Under the pieces are notes generated by a model. That model ran no database searches. It saw only the letters and a program-made list of their open reading frames with translations, and was not told the origin of the DNA. Positions 35,224 to 44,595 of a stretch of 64,000 bases of DNA are shown here, piece after piece; within the stretch, counting starts at the first letter, position 1, and each line of letters begins with the position of its first letter. A program made the position numbers and the translations under genes. Source of the DNA: Candidatus Protochlamydia sp. (lineage in GTDB: Bacteria; Chlamydiota; Chlamydiia; Chlamydiales; Parachlamydiaceae); assembly GCA_013695355.1 (NCBI GenBank), contig JACDAQ010000026.1, forward strand, positions 124,001 to 188,000, given 5' to 3'.

Positions 35224-36186
35224 ATGAAGCAGTTTTTATTACTTTTTACTTTATTGGCTACGATTGGATTGTTTGGCGAAGAACCCGCTATCTTTGAAAG
35301 TTTTCTTCAGAGTAATGTAATGACTGCGAAACTTTTCCGCCCTGATACGTCTGAGCCCCGTCCGGCTATTATTGTACTTGGAGGATCCGAGGGTGGCTTT
35401 AATCAGCGGCCTGCCCAGTTATTTGCTGAAAATGGATACGTTGCTTTGGCCTTGGCCTACTTTCAGGCGGAAGGAGTTCCTGAGAATTTGGAAAATATCC
35501 CATTGGAGTATTTTTTAAATGCCATTCACTGCCTGAAAAAAATGCCTTTTGTCAAAGAAGGCAAAGTGCACCTTTACGGTCCATCTAAAGGAGGGGAACT
35601 TGTTTTGCTGCTTGCAAGTCAGTTTCCCGATGAAATAGCCTCAGCAATAGCCATAGTCCCAAGCTGCGTCACTTATGGCGGAATCAATAACCATTTAGAA
35701 AGCAGCTGGAGTTTAAATGGGAGGGCTTTCCCCATTGCGCCTACACCTGGGAAAAAAGATGTTTTAAAACAATTGCAATATAGAGAAACGGTTGAACTTA
35801 GGGAACTCTTTTTAAAAAAAATGGATGAGAAGGAAGCTTTTGAGAAGGCCTTCATTCCAGTTGAGCGGATCAGCTGTCCTTTGCTGCTAATTTCTGCAGG
35901 AGACGATAGAATGTGGCCCTCATCGCTTTATGCGAATTTAGTCATGGAACGCCTGAATGCATTTCACTCGCCCATTTTTAGAGAGCATTTAAGCTATGAG
36001 CTTGCCGGTCATATGATCACCAACCCAAATGATCCAGTGATCGTCGGATCTTTTAGGCATCCTGTGACAGGCATATTATATGAAATGGGGGGAGAAGCGG
36101 AGGCGCAGGCTGCAGCATGCAATGATTCATGGAAAAGGATTATTTCATTTTTAAAAGAGAATCAAAAGAACGCATTTAGTGATTGA
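35224..36186 (+). CDS. exported alpha/beta hydrolase, acyl-CoA thioesterase/BAAT C-terminal family
   Basis: The 320-residue protein has an N-terminal signal-like segment (about 1-18). The fold has L-G-G-S-E-G-G near 52 (oxyanion region), nucleophile elbow Y-G-P-S121-K-G-G-E, acid D-D-R-M-W-P-S and catalytic histidine in L-A-G-H-M-I. The K-G-G-E after the nucleophile is typical of BAAT-type acyltransferases/thioesterases, which use Ser or Cys. It may act on acyl lipids outside the cytoplasm. The substrate is unknown. It lies on the plus strand between moxR and DUF58 and splits a module that is usually contiguous. Confidence 0.8.
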   Translation: MKQFLLLFTLLATIGLFGEEPAIFESFLQSNVMTAKLFRPDTSEPRPAIIVLGGSEGGFNQRPAQLFAENGYVALALAYFQAEGVPENLENIPLEYFLNAIHCLKKMPFVKEGKVHLYGPSKGGELVLLLASQFPDEIASAIAIVPSCVTYGGINNHLESSWSLNGRAFPIAPTPGKKDVLKQLQYRETVELRELFLKKMDEKEAFEKAFIPVERISCPLLLISAGDDRMWPSSLYANLVMERLNAFHSPIFREHLSYELAGHMITNPNDPVIVGSFRHPVTGILYEMGGEAEAQAAACNDSWKRIISFLKENQKNAFSD

Positions 36187-36208
36187 AAAATTTCCCAAAT
36201 TACCTATT

Positions 36209-36371
36209 AACCTGAGTTTGGAGTTTCTCTCCTCGAAATTAAGAAATCTCGTAACCTATCTTCGCTCTTTCGCTCTTCAAGCATATCGATTTGATATTCT
36301 TTTCAGAACGAAAGAACAAATCTAGGTACGATATCCCTCACTTTCAAGGTGATAAATTCCAAACTCAGGTT
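36209..36371. repeat. 163-bp hairpin element, family A copy 2
   Basis: The ends AACCTGAGTTTGGA and TCCAAACTCAGGTT are exact inverse repeats. The arms pair imperfectly to a centre at ATATCGATTTGATATT. The interior is homologous to the 46338 element (ATCGATTTGATATT, CCTATCTTC). It lies between convergent hydrolase and moxR genes, so it may end transcription from both. Confidence 0.8.
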
Positions 36372-36372
36372 A

Positions 36373-37356
36373 TTAAGGAACGGGGATTCCTTCTAAAATT
36401 TGTGTGATGATCGCATCGGTTGACAGATTTTCAGCTTCGCCTTCGTAAGTCAAGCGTAAACGATGCCTTAGAATGTCATGACAAATACTTTTTACGTCCT
36501 GAGGGTTGACAAAATAGCGGCCAGAAAGTAAAGCCTGGGCCTTGGCGCCCTGCTTAAGGGCTAATGTCGCCCGGGGCGAAGCTCCATATTCCAGCCAATC
36601 ACCCAGTCTGTCCAGGCCGAACTGCCCGGGATCGCGGGTAGCTGCCACAATATTCAGGATGTAATCTGCTATTTTGTCGTCGATATAAATGGCATTAACC
36701 AACTCTCTGAAGCTTTGAATTTCCTCCAGGCTTAAAATGGCATTAACAGCGGGGAGAGGACTCAGTGTCCCCATTCTGTTTAGAATTTCTCTTTCCTCTT
36801 CCTTGGAAGGGTATGTTAAAATTGTCTTCATCATAAAACGGTCTGTCTGCGCTTCAGACAGAGGATAAGTACCTTCCTGCTCAATCGGATTTTGAGTGGC
36901 CAGGACTAAGAAAGGACGGGGGGCCTGAAAAGTTTCGACGCCAATAGTCACTTGTTTTTCCTGCATCACTTCAAGCAGGGCCGATTGAACTTTGGCGGGT
37001 GCCCGATTGATCTCATCGGCGAGTAAAATATTGGTAAAAATCGGCCCTTTTTTGGTGGTAAAAGTCCCTTCATTGGGATTATAAATGGGCGTTCCTATCA
37101 AATCAGCTGGAAGGAGGTCTGGAGTAAACTGGACCCTTTTAAAATTGCACTCAATAACTTTGGCAAGGGTGGTAGCAGCCAAGGTTTTTGCCAATCCCGG
37201 GACTCCTTCGATTAAAATATGCCCATCTGCAAATACAGAAATTAACAAACAACGGATGAGATGGGTTTGGCCTATTATAACCTTTCCCATCTCTTGCTTA
37301 ATTTGATCGATTTTGATTTTAGCTTCATCAATCATCATTTGAATTGTGTTTGTCAT
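36373..37356 (-). CDS. moxR: MoxR-family AAA+ ATPase
   Basis: The 327-residue AAA+ protein has Walker A G-V-P-G-L-A-K-T at 51-58, Walker B I-L-L-A-D-E-I-N-R-A-P near 110, sensor-1 L-A-T-Q-N-P-I-E-Q-E-G-T-Y near 152 and L-S-E-A-Q-T-D-R-F. A helical lid with S-P-R-A-T-L-A near 252 follows. MoxR ATPases remodel or mature envelope proteins with DUF58 and Bat-type partners, encoded here at 34253-35131 and 33282-34256 but separated by a divergent gene. It is 49 nt downstream of the histidine kinase. Confidence 0.92.
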   Translation of the reverse strand: MTNTIQMMIDEAKIKIDQIKQEMGKVIIGQTHLIRCLLISVFADGHILIEGVPGLAKTLAATTLAKVIECNFKRVQFTPDLLPADLIGTPIYNPNEGTFTTKKGPIFTNILLADEINRAPAKVQSALLEVMQEKQVTIGVETFQAPRPFLVLATQNPIEQEGTYPLSEAQTDRFMMKTILTYPSKEEEREILNRMGTLSPLPAVNAILSLEEIQSFRELVNAIYIDDKIADYILNIVAATRDPGQFGLDRLGDWLEYGASPRATLALKQGAKAQALLSGRYFVNPQDVKSICHDILRHRLRLTYEGEAENLSTDAIITQILEGIPVP

Positions 37357-37405
37357 AACTGCCTGCTAAAAATGTTATTCTTCATTCTTAAGCATCAGGC
37401 ATTTT

Positions 37406-39160
37406 TCAGGAAATAAAATTGACTAAATCTTTTATTTCTATTTTCGGCAGGGTGATCGTAAAAGTAGATCCTTTTCCTAATTCAGATTGCAGCTCGATCG
37501 TTCCAAAGTGCTTTTCTACAATTGTTTTAACGATGGAAAGGCCAAGGCCCGATCCTCCCATTTTTTGAGAGTGGGCTTTATCAACAGTATAAAAACGGTC
37601 GAAAATTTGTTCCTGATCATTCACTGGAATTCCTATTCCCTGATCTGTAATTTCAATGAGTACATGCTCAGGGGTTTGATCGAGCGTTATAGTAATATTG
37701 GCAGGCCGGGATGAGTACTTTGCAGCGTTTTCAATTAGGTTCATCAGGGCCAGATCTAATAGATCTTCATCTGCTATCAGGACGATCTCGTCCCGTTTTT
37801 TTATGATATTGACCTGTGCATCAGAAAAAACTTCGTAAAGCATGACTTCACATCGCTGCGTCAGGGCATGGATGTCGCAATGGCTCAAACGGGAAGTGGG
37901 GATATTCTCGATGTCGGCCAAAGTAAGCAAATCTTTGATGAGAGCGGCCATCCGATTGCAATTGCGTAAAATTTTGGCCGTTACTTCTTCCTGAGTTTTC
38001 TGGGGCAATCCAGGATTGTCGTGAAGGGCTTCAGCAAAGCCGCGGATGACTGTAATGGGTGTTTTTAACTCATGCGAGGCGTTGGCAATAAAATCTCGGC
38101 GCATTTCAAAAATTTTATAATGGGCTGTTTTATCCTGCAGAACAAGAATGGCTCCGCCATTATCTTTTTTCGGAGCGGCGACAATGTCCAGGTAGGTTTT
38201 TTTTCCATCAATATAAACTTCCAGAGTGTCTGTTAAAGGTTTGTTTTCTTCCTGGCATCGCTTTAAAAGAGTAAAGCATCTTTCCTGTTTAAGGTAGCAG
38301 AAGCGTTGGCCGATCAGGTCCATTCCTTTACCAATCAAACGGACTGCCGTGTGGTTGGCATAAGTAATTATAAGGTCTCCGTCGACTGCGATCACACCCT
38401 CGACTAAAGATTCCAAAATGGCTTCTTTTTCATTTCTTTCGTGGGTGATGATGTCAATGTGGTTTTGAATTTTAGCCGACAGGCTGTTGAGTGTCAGTGC
38501 CAATTTAGTAAATTCATCTTTTTCATTGAGCATTGAGACGTCAATGGCTGGCAAAGTTTGATTGCTTCCATAGCCCTTGACTGTTTTGATGATCCGTTGA
38601 ATGGGTTTAGTCAGATGATGGATAGCAAACCAGGTCATTAAGCTGAACATCAATAAAATGGCAGTAGCGAATATAAGGAAGCCCACCTCAAAATCATGGG
38701 TAATTTCATTTACATACTGATGGGGAAAGGCTAGCCTTAATACATAGGTCTTGCCATGAAAATCAAAGGCTTTGGCAGTATATGAAAATTTTTGATGCAG
38801 AAGTTTTGAATATTCTTCATGAAATCCTACGCCTGTTTTCAACGCTTGCCTTACTTCAGGGTGGTGCACTTCATAGTTCAATAAATGTTGTTTGACATGG
38901 GAATCATATAAAGGGCGCATATCGTCTGTAATCACGCCAATACGGAAAAAGACAAACCTCTTTTGGTCCTTTAGTCGGCGAATCAGAGCCTCATTATTTG
39001 GAGCATTTTTTACATTGGCAATAATTTCCGAGGCCCGGTCTTGCATCCCTTTTAAGATAATTTGATGCACCCAATGGGAAATAAAAGGCAGTAGCAAAAT
39101 AATGAAGATGAAAAAAACAGTGGCATAACTAAAAAAAATTTTTTGTCTAAAACTAAGCAT
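37406..39160 (-). CDS. PhoR-like sensor histidine kinase
   Basis: The 584-residue membrane kinase has TM1 (about 8-28), an extracytoplasmic sensor region (30-155), TM2 (about 157-180), HAMP (180-235) and a PAS domain (245-340). HisKA follows with phospho-acceptor His363 in N-A-S-H-E-L-K-T-P, then a HATPase domain with N-L-I-E-N-A-A-K-Y, D-Q-G-I-G-I-P and G-G-S-G-L-G-L-S. The layout matches PhoR. No response regulator gene is adjacent, so its partner lies elsewhere. Downstream moxR may be co-transcribed. Confidence 0.92.
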   Translation of the reverse strand: MLSFRQKIFFSYATVFFIFIILLLPFISHWVHQIILKGMQDRASEIIANVKNAPNNEALIRRLKDQKRFVFFRIGVITDDMRPLYDSHVKQHLLNYEVHHPEVRQALKTGVGFHEEYSKLLHQKFSYTAKAFDFHGKTYVLRLAFPHQYVNEITHDFEVGFLIFATAILLMFSLMTWFAIHHLTKPIQRIIKTVKGYGSNQTLPAIDVSMLNEKDEFTKLALTLNSLSAKIQNHIDIITHERNEKEAILESLVEGVIAVDGDLIITYANHTAVRLIGKGMDLIGQRFCYLKQERCFTLLKRCQEENKPLTDTLEVYIDGKKTYLDIVAAPKKDNGGAILVLQDKTAHYKIFEMRRDFIANASHELKTPITVIRGFAEALHDNPGLPQKTQEEVTAKILRNCNRMAALIKDLLTLADIENIPTSRLSHCDIHALTQRCEVMLYEVFSDAQVNIIKKRDEIVLIADEDLLDLALMNLIENAAKYSSRPANITITLDQTPEHVLIEITDQGIGIPVNDQEQIFDRFYTVDKAHSQKMGGSGLGLSIVKTIVEKHFGTIELQSELGKGSTFTITLPKIEIKDLVNFIS

Positions 39161-39342
39161 ATAACTTACTATTTAAATTGTGATACCTAAATTATGAATG
39201 TTTAAGTGATTAAATTAAAGTTAATTATTTATCTTTTATAATTAAAGATTGTGTTAAGAAGATGCTATTTCTTATTATTATTTAATAAAATTTAAATAAA
39301 AATGAGCGAAGATATAGTTTGTAAATTGAGTTTTGTATTTAA

Positions 39343-39789
39343 TTAATCTTCAAGTCGTTGTAAATATTTCCAACCAAGAAAGATAAGAGGCGCGCTGGCT
39401 AATAAGAAGTAAGGAGCATAATGCCCTTGCCATTGAAGGGTCAAAACTCCATCATAGGCAAATAAAAAAAGAATGATGCCGAAAAGAAAAAAGACAGAAC
39501 CGGCCATAAGAAAGAGGGCAGGAAAAACATCCTTTTTAAGCTGTTGGAAAGAAATAGATAGGGTCAAGGGAGAGGCTTCGGACTCTTCGTTTTCCGCATG
39601 TGCATCTTCCTGCCTCTGATAAAGAGGCTCGGGAATTTCTTCTTCCGAATAACGGGAAGATGTCCAGCTTGAATTGTTATCCTCATCCAAACCATGAAGA
39701 TAAACCGCACAATAAGGGCAATTATCCAAATCCTTGGGAACGTTTCCTTCACAATTCCAACATAACTTTTTTTTAGGTACTGCGCTCAT
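39343..39789 (-). CDS. zinc-ribbon membrane protein of unknown function
   Basis: The 148-residue protein begins with a four-cysteine ribbon C-W-N-C-x9-C-P-Y-C, then an acidic Ser/Glu-rich linker (about 40-80) and two TM helices (about 95-117 and 125-142). Such layouts place a small metal-binding domain on the cytoplasmic side of the membrane. I do not recognise a named family. The ATG at 39789 is preferred because AGGG precedes it, whereas the ATG at 39810 has no Shine-Dalgarno box. Confidence 0.65.
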   Translation of the reverse strand: MSAVPKKKLCWNCEGNVPKDLDNCPYCAVYLHGLDEDNNSSWTSSRYSEEEIPEPLYQRQEDAHAENEESEASPLTLSISFQQLKKDVFPALFLMAGSVFFLFGIILFLFAYDGVLTLQWQGHYAPYFLLASAPLIFLGWKYLQRLED

Positions 39790-40059
39790 ATGAAACGCCC
39801 TATTTCGCATACGAGATAAATATTCTGCTTATAATGCTGTATGGAGCTCCTTTTCAAGGAATTACATGCAATTATTGACATAATATATTTTTTCCATTGA
39901 AAAGGCAAGCTTTTGGCCGCTTTTTATTTATAATTTTGTCAAGGGCAATTTTTTCTCCATTTTTCTTCATTTTTTTTGGGTTAAGAAATAATTATGGAGT
40001 ATAATTACAAAGTTTTGGACAATGTGAGTTTGGTTTTTATTTCGAAAGTGAAGGGTGGA

Positions 40060-41463
40060 ATGGAGAAGAAAAAATTCGATGTGATTGTGCTAGGCGGAGG
40101 TCCCGGAGGGTATCCAGCAGCCATTCGGGCTGCCAGTCAAGGGAAATCGGTCGCTTTAATTGAGGCCAAAGAATTAGGCGGAACATGCCTGAACAGGGGA
40201 TGCATTCCCTCAAAAGCGCTGATCGCGGGCTCTGAAATTGTCAGCCGGCTAAAAGAAGCCGAAGAGTTCGGCATTCATGTAGAGAACATCCAAATTGATT
40301 ACGCCAGGCTCTCTTCACATAAAGATAAAGTCGTAGGTAAAATGCGCCGAGGGCTTGAGGGTTTGATTGCAGCTCACCCAATCACCCTAATCAGAGGGTT
40401 TGGCGAACTGCAATCCCCTACGGAAATCAAAATCAAAGGTGAAAATGCCCAAACCGTGATCGGAGGAAAAATCATTATCGCCACAGGCTCTGAACCGCGC
40501 AATATGAAAGCTTTTCCATTTGATTTCGAGCGCATTCATGATTCCACTTCATTATTACAAATGAATGCCTTGCCAAAAAAATTGATTGTTGTAGGAGGCG
40601 GGGTCATTGGCTGTGAATTTGCATCTCTTTTCGCTACTTTGAAAGTTGAAGTGACTATACTGGAGCTTTTACCGACAATTCTTTCGACTGAAGCCAAAGA
40701 AGTGGCCGAAGCTTTGTCAAAGGCCTTTACCAAGCGGGGGATCCAAATTGAGGCGGGAATTAAAGTCACAAAAATAGAGCGGGATGGAAACACCGTCAAG
40801 GTTCATGTGGAGGGGGGCAGGACATTTACAGCCGATTGCTGTTTAGTCTCTGTTGGGCGTTCGCTAAATACAAAGGGGATCGGATTGGAAAAAGCCGGCG
40901 TAATCGTGCAAGAAAATGGGATGGTCCAGGTCAATGAGCGAATGGAAACGTCTGTCGATGGGATTTATGCCGTTGGAGACATTGCATCAAAGTGGTGGCT
41001 GGCCCATGTTGCAAGCCACCAAGGACTGGTGGCGGCTGATAACGCTTGTGGTAAAAATGCAATGATGCACTACAATGCAATCCCTTCGGTAATTTTCACC
41101 CATCCTGAAATAGCGACGGTGGGATTGTCTTTGGAAGAAGCAACAAAACAAGGCTTTCAGGCTAAGGCTGCCCCCTTCCCTTTTCAGGCTTTAGGTAAAT
41201 CCCAAGCAGCTCTTGAGACCGAAGGCTTTGCCCAGGTCGTTGTTGATGGCAAAACAGGCCAGGTCCTAGGCGCCCAGGTAGTAGGGCATGATGCATCGGT
41301 ACTCATAGCTGAAATGACTTTAGCGATCGCAAATGAGTTGACTGTTGAATGCATAGCAGAAACGATCCATGCCCACCCGACTTTATCTGAAGCGTGGCTG
41401 GAATCGGCCTTTTTGGCCGAAGGTCTGCCTTTACATCTGCCGCCCAAAAAAAAATATACTTAA
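40060..41463 (+). CDS. lpd: dihydrolipoamide dehydrogenase (E3)
   Basis: The 467-residue flavoenzyme reoxidises lipoamide in 2-oxoacid dehydrogenase complexes and glycine cleavage. Features seen: FAD motif G-G-G-P-G-G-Y near 13, redox-active disulfide G-G-T-C-L-N-R-G-C-I-P-S-K near 43-55, NAD motif G-G-G-V-I-G-C-E near 180, A-V-G-D-I near 308 and the C-terminal H-A-H-P-T-L-S-E with catalytic His-Glu. AAGGGTGGA lies immediately before the ATG at 40060, which removes a 22-residue extension. It is followed by lipA, the same pair as in Chlamydia trachomatis. Confidence 0.96.
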   Translation: MEKKKFDVIVLGGGPGGYPAAIRAASQGKSVALIEAKELGGTCLNRGCIPSKALIAGSEIVSRLKEAEEFGIHVENIQIDYARLSSHKDKVVGKMRRGLEGLIAAHPITLIRGFGELQSPTEIKIKGENAQTVIGGKIIIATGSEPRNMKAFPFDFERIHDSTSLLQMNALPKKLIVVGGGVIGCEFASLFATLKVEVTILELLPTILSTEAKEVAEALSKAFTKRGIQIEAGIKVTKIERDGNTVKVHVEGGRTFTADCCLVSVGRSLNTKGIGLEKAGVIVQENGMVQVNERMETSVDGIYAVGDIASKWWLAHVASHQGLVAADNACGKNAMMHYNAIPSVIFTHPEIATVGLSLEEATKQGFQAKAAPFPFQALGKSQAALETEGFAQVVVDGKTGQVLGAQVVGHDASVLIAEMTLAIANELTVECIAETIHAHPTLSEAWLESAFLAEGLPLHLPPKKKYT

Positions 41464-41561
41464 GAAACTGTTCAAAATGAACGCAAATTCCAGTTTCGGA
41501 TTTGCATGGGTATAAAAACGCATCTTTGCCGCTTTGCTTGAAATTATTTAGGACAGAATCT

Positions 41562-42512
41562 ATGGAATCAAAAGTAAGAAGGCTGAACGTTCTTCCCTCC
41601 CATCCGGAGTTTGCGGTTGAAGAGCAGGCTGTCGGTCCAGGGCGCTTTCCTTCCTGGCTGCATCGAAAGCTGCCTAAAGGGAGCGTTCTCAATCAAACGG
41701 GGACTATTCTTAGTGGTAATCGTGTCTATACTGTATGCGAAGAGGCTAAGTGTCCTAATTTACTGGAATGCTGGTCCAGGAAAACCGCCACTTTTTTGGT
41801 AATGGGAAAAGAATGCACACGCAGCTGCGGTTTTTGCGATATCGATTTTTCTAAGGCTCCAAAGCCTTTGGAAATGGATGAACCTTATAGAGTGGCGCAA
41901 GCTGTCAAGGAATTGGGCTTAAGGCATGTTGTTATTACCATGGTTGCCAGGGACGATCTAGAGGATGGGGGAAGTGCCCATTTGATCAAGGTCATTGAAG
42001 AAATCCGGCTTATAAATGAAGCGGCAACGATTGAGCTCCTGACCTCAGATTTTAACGGCAATTCATCCGCCCTGACAGCAGTTTTAAAGGCACTTCCTGA
42101 TATTTTTAATCATAATATTGAAACAGTCAGGTCTCTGACTCCGCGTGTACGCAATAAAGCAACCTACTTGCGAACCTTAGCTGTCCTCGAACAGGCCTCT
42201 TCCCAACGTATTAATAGGAAGATGAAAGTGAAGTCGGGGCTGATGCTCGGGCTCGGAGAAACGGAGAATGAAGTTTATGAAACATTGGACGATTTAAAAA
42301 ATGCAGGATGCGATATCGTCACAATCGGACAATATCTTCAACCCAATCGGCGAAAATTATCTGTAAAAAAATTTATTCCTCCTGACCAGTTTAAAAAGTA
42401 TGAAGAATATGGACTTAAGATCGGCATCCCCTATTTGTATTGCGGTCCTTTCGTCCGTTCAAGTTATAATGCCGATGTAATTTTAGAAAATTTGAGGAAC
42501 CATGACGCCTGA
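41562..42512 (+). CDS. lipA: lipoyl synthase
   Basis: The 316-residue radical-SAM enzyme inserts sulfur at C6 and C8 of protein-bound octanoyl chains. The auxiliary cluster motif is C-E-E-A-K-C-P-N-L-L-E-C (CX4CX5C) near 60. The SAM cluster motif is C-T-R-S-C-G-F-C (CX3CX2C) near 85. The C-terminal R-S-S-Y-N-A-D has the conserved serine ligand. Together these cover both 4Fe-4S clusters. AGGA lies 8 nt before the ATG at 41562; the upstream TTG at 41502 adds 20 poorly conserved residues. It is functionally linked to lpd just upstream. Confidence 0.95.
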   Translation: MESKVRRLNVLPSHPEFAVEEQAVGPGRFPSWLHRKLPKGSVLNQTGTILSGNRVYTVCEEAKCPNLLECWSRKTATFLVMGKECTRSCGFCDIDFSKAPKPLEMDEPYRVAQAVKELGLRHVVITMVARDDLEDGGSAHLIKVIEEIRLINEAATIELLTSDFNGNSSALTAVLKALPDIFNHNIETVRSLTPRVRNKATYLRTLAVLEQASSQRINRKMKVKSGLMLGLGETENEVYETLDDLKNAGCDIVTIGQYLQPNRRKLSVKKFIPPDQFKKYEEYGLKIGIPYLYCGPFVRSSYNADVILENLRNHDA

Positions 42513-43413
42513 TTCATTCAATGAACACTATCCTTTAGCCGATGCCGTAGACCATGAAATCTTAATGCATCGCGATGCCCATTTCGGAGGTCTTTTTTCA
42601 ATTATGCTTCAATATTATCGGGATGAAGGAAAAGGGGTGCAGCCTGATTTTACCATTAAACGTATTGAACGTTTGGCGCTACTTGAAGATCAATTAAAGG
42701 AAAATTTGGCCGCCTTATTTTTAACTTCCCAGGAAGCTCAGAGGGTAGCGGATGCCAGGGAGGCTTACGAAAATCTGCGTGCAATTTATGCCGTAAAAAA
42801 TCCAAAAAATATTCAGCCCAAATTAATTGCCGATTTAATCCTAACGGAAGATGAGGAGGGGGAAGAAGAAGTCAGGGCTATTGCAGCCGAAAAAGATAAG
42901 ATTGTTCCCGCCCTGATTCAGCTGTTAGGGAATGAGCAATACCACGATCCTCTCTTTCCCGGTTATGGCATGGCCCCTATCCTCATTGTAAAATGTTTAG
43001 GAGCAATTGGGGATAAAAAAGCCATTATCTCCTTATTCGAAGCCTTGGGTAAAGATGATTTTTTTACAGACGAACAGATTTTGAAAGCATTAAAGTTGAT
43101 CGGGGATCCTGCGAAAGCTTTTCTATTAAGGGTCCTTGCGGGGAGGCCGCTTAATGAAGATAATGAGCGTGCAGCGATTGCACTAGTCGCTTTTAAAGAT
43201 GATGTGGAGGTTGCTTCAACCTGCTTTGAATTGCTAAAGCAGCCAGACATTCAAAAAGATATCTGCCTTTCAACGTATTGCGCTCTGGCATGCTCTGGTT
43301 TGCAGGATACCTCTCAGCGTGAAGCCTATCGCGCAATGGCTGATAGCCTTGGTAAATCCTCACTTAAGGAAGATATGAAAAGTATCATTCGTGAATGGAA
43401 TACAAATTCATAG
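42502..43413 (+). CDS. HEAT-repeat-like helical protein
   Basis: The 303-residue protein has no signal or TM. The region of about 120-300 shows repeated pairs of helices with I-V-P-A-L-I-Q-L-L, A-P-I-L-I-V-K-C-L-G-A-I-G-D-K-K-A and L-K-A-L-K-L-I-G-D-P-A-K-A-F-L-L-R-V-L units, typical of HEAT/PBS-lyase repeats used as scaffolds. The N-terminal 100 residues are an acidic helical region with an H-x-D-A-H-F-G-G segment. The start overlaps lipA by 11 nt, so it is in the lpd-lipA operon. Its specific role is unknown. Confidence 0.7.
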   Translation: MTPDSFNEHYPLADAVDHEILMHRDAHFGGLFSIMLQYYRDEGKGVQPDFTIKRIERLALLEDQLKENLAALFLTSQEAQRVADAREAYENLRAIYAVKNPKNIQPKLIADLILTEDEEGEEEVRAIAAEKDKIVPALIQLLGNEQYHDPLFPGYGMAPILIVKCLGAIGDKKAIISLFEALGKDDFFTDEQILKALKLIGDPAKAFLLRVLAGRPLNEDNERAAIALVAFKDDVEVASTCFELLKQPDIQKDICLSTYCALACSGLQDTSQREAYRAMADSLGKSSLKEDMKSIIREWNTNS

Positions 43414-43435
43414 ACATAAATATTTCTCTGATAGT

Positions 43436-43576
43436 ATACCCCAAGTGAACTCAAAAATTGGCCCTAAAAGCTCCCGCGGTCGACGGGTCAAATGACCCTA
43501 TGTTATTTATTGGATTGTTTTAAATACGCCAAATACAGGGTTTCTACTAATCTAATTTTTTGATTCACTTTGGTAT
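43436..43576. repeat. 141-bp hairpin element, family E copy 1
   Basis: ATACCCCAAGTGAACTCAAA at the left end mirrors TTTTTTGATTCACTTTGGTAT at the right, with imperfect pairing between. It contains AAGCTCCCGCGG, shared with the 49600 element. It has MITE-like structure with no coding capacity. Confidence 0.75.
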
Positions 43577-43612
43577 AAAGTTTGAAAAATTTTTTAATTC
43601 TTTGAGCATTAA

Positions 43613-44311
43613 ATGAAAATTTTTAAAATATTGATCTTATCGGCTTGTTTTTTGCTAGGCTACTTGCCGGCCCATGCTGGAACACATTTTATCAGTTTAG
43701 GGCGAGACTGCCAGGTGGCTGGGAGAATGATAGCTTTCAATCTACGAAATGCAGCCTATCCATTGGATTGGATGGTCTCACCCCACTTTAATGGGGTCAC
43801 CCAAGTAATCAAAGATGATTTCAAATATTTTTTAGATCCAGCTTTTCTTGAATACAAGATAGAAAATATTGAAAATACTTATTATCATTTCACTTTTAAT
43901 CATTTTTTTCCTTTGGTTGGACAACCTGTTACTAAAGATGTTCATATCGCGGGAACGGTTGTCCCAAATTACTTAGATTATTTGCCTGCTGTACAGGAAA
44001 CCCAAGGAAGGCGAATTACCCGCCTGCTAAATCTTTTATCTTCCAGAGAAAAGGTTGTTTTTATCCGCACCCATGCTTCGCAACAAGAGGTGTTAACTTT
44101 TGTCAATATGATCAAGACAAAATACCCTCGTCTTGATTTTCTTTTGGTAGTCGTCAATGAAAAAAATGGGCTGAGTTATAGTTGGAGTATTCCGAACGTA
44201 TTAAATTTTGATGCGAGCCAGCGGTGTGGATTAGCAGATTGGTGGAATGACAATGAATGGCAACTAATTTTTCAAAAAATCGCCATTCACTTAACGTGTC
44301 ATCAAAATTAA
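43613..44311 (+). CDS. DUF1796 putative papain-like cysteine peptidase, exported
   Basis: The 232-residue protein has a signal peptide (about 1-22, ending A-H-A-G). It is followed by the DUF1796 signature I-S-L-G-R-D-C-Q-V-A (with the putative catalytic Cys near 33), L-R-N-A-A-Y-P-L-D-W-M and N-H-F-F-P. The family is annotated as papain-like by fold prediction, though protease activity is not well established. Export here is unusual, and the same short signal-like N-terminus is seen on the TylF-like and ColGalT-like proteins at 578 and 5408. This suggests a set of exported sugar- or protein-modifying enzymes. Confidence 0.75.
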   Translation: MKIFKILILSACFLLGYLPAHAGTHFISLGRDCQVAGRMIAFNLRNAAYPLDWMVSPHFNGVTQVIKDDFKYFLDPAFLEYKIENIENTYYHFTFNHFFPLVGQPVTKDVHIAGTVVPNYLDYLPAVQETQGRRITRLLNLLSSREKVVFIRTHASQQEVLTFVNMIKTKYPRLDFLLVVVNEKNGLSYSWSIPNVLNFDASQRCGLADWWNDNEWQLIFQKIAIHLTCHQN

Positions 44312-44447
44312 GAATCTTTAAATATAATAACTCTTTCTATTTTTAAAATGGTTTGTTTTTAGGAAGCCTAACAAAAGAAAAATGAGTCTAAAAAAATGCA
44401 GTACAAAGATAAATGAGACGAAGAATGGCCTTTGAAGTTATTACAAG

Positions 44448-44583
44448 ATGGGCAGGATCGCTGCGCGGCAGGATAGGTCAAAATAATTTGAGTTAATATG
44501 CTTGCAGTTTAAGTTGCTTCATATCCTGCTCATCCTGTCGCTTAAGGCGATCCTGCTTATCCTGTTTAATTCAAATTATTTTA
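44448..44583. repeat. cluster of GCAGGAT repeats in inverted arrangement
   Basis: GGGCAGGATCGC...GCAGGATAGG on the left is followed by ATCCTGCTCATCCTG and ATCCTGCTTATCCTG on the right. Outer CAAAATAATTTGAGTTAA is mirrored by TTAATTCAAATTATTTTA. It fills most of the gap between the DUF1796 gene and the thyX 3' end. The rest of 44312-44595 shows nothing. Confidence 0.65.
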
Positions 44584-44595
44584 ATCAAGTTAAGA

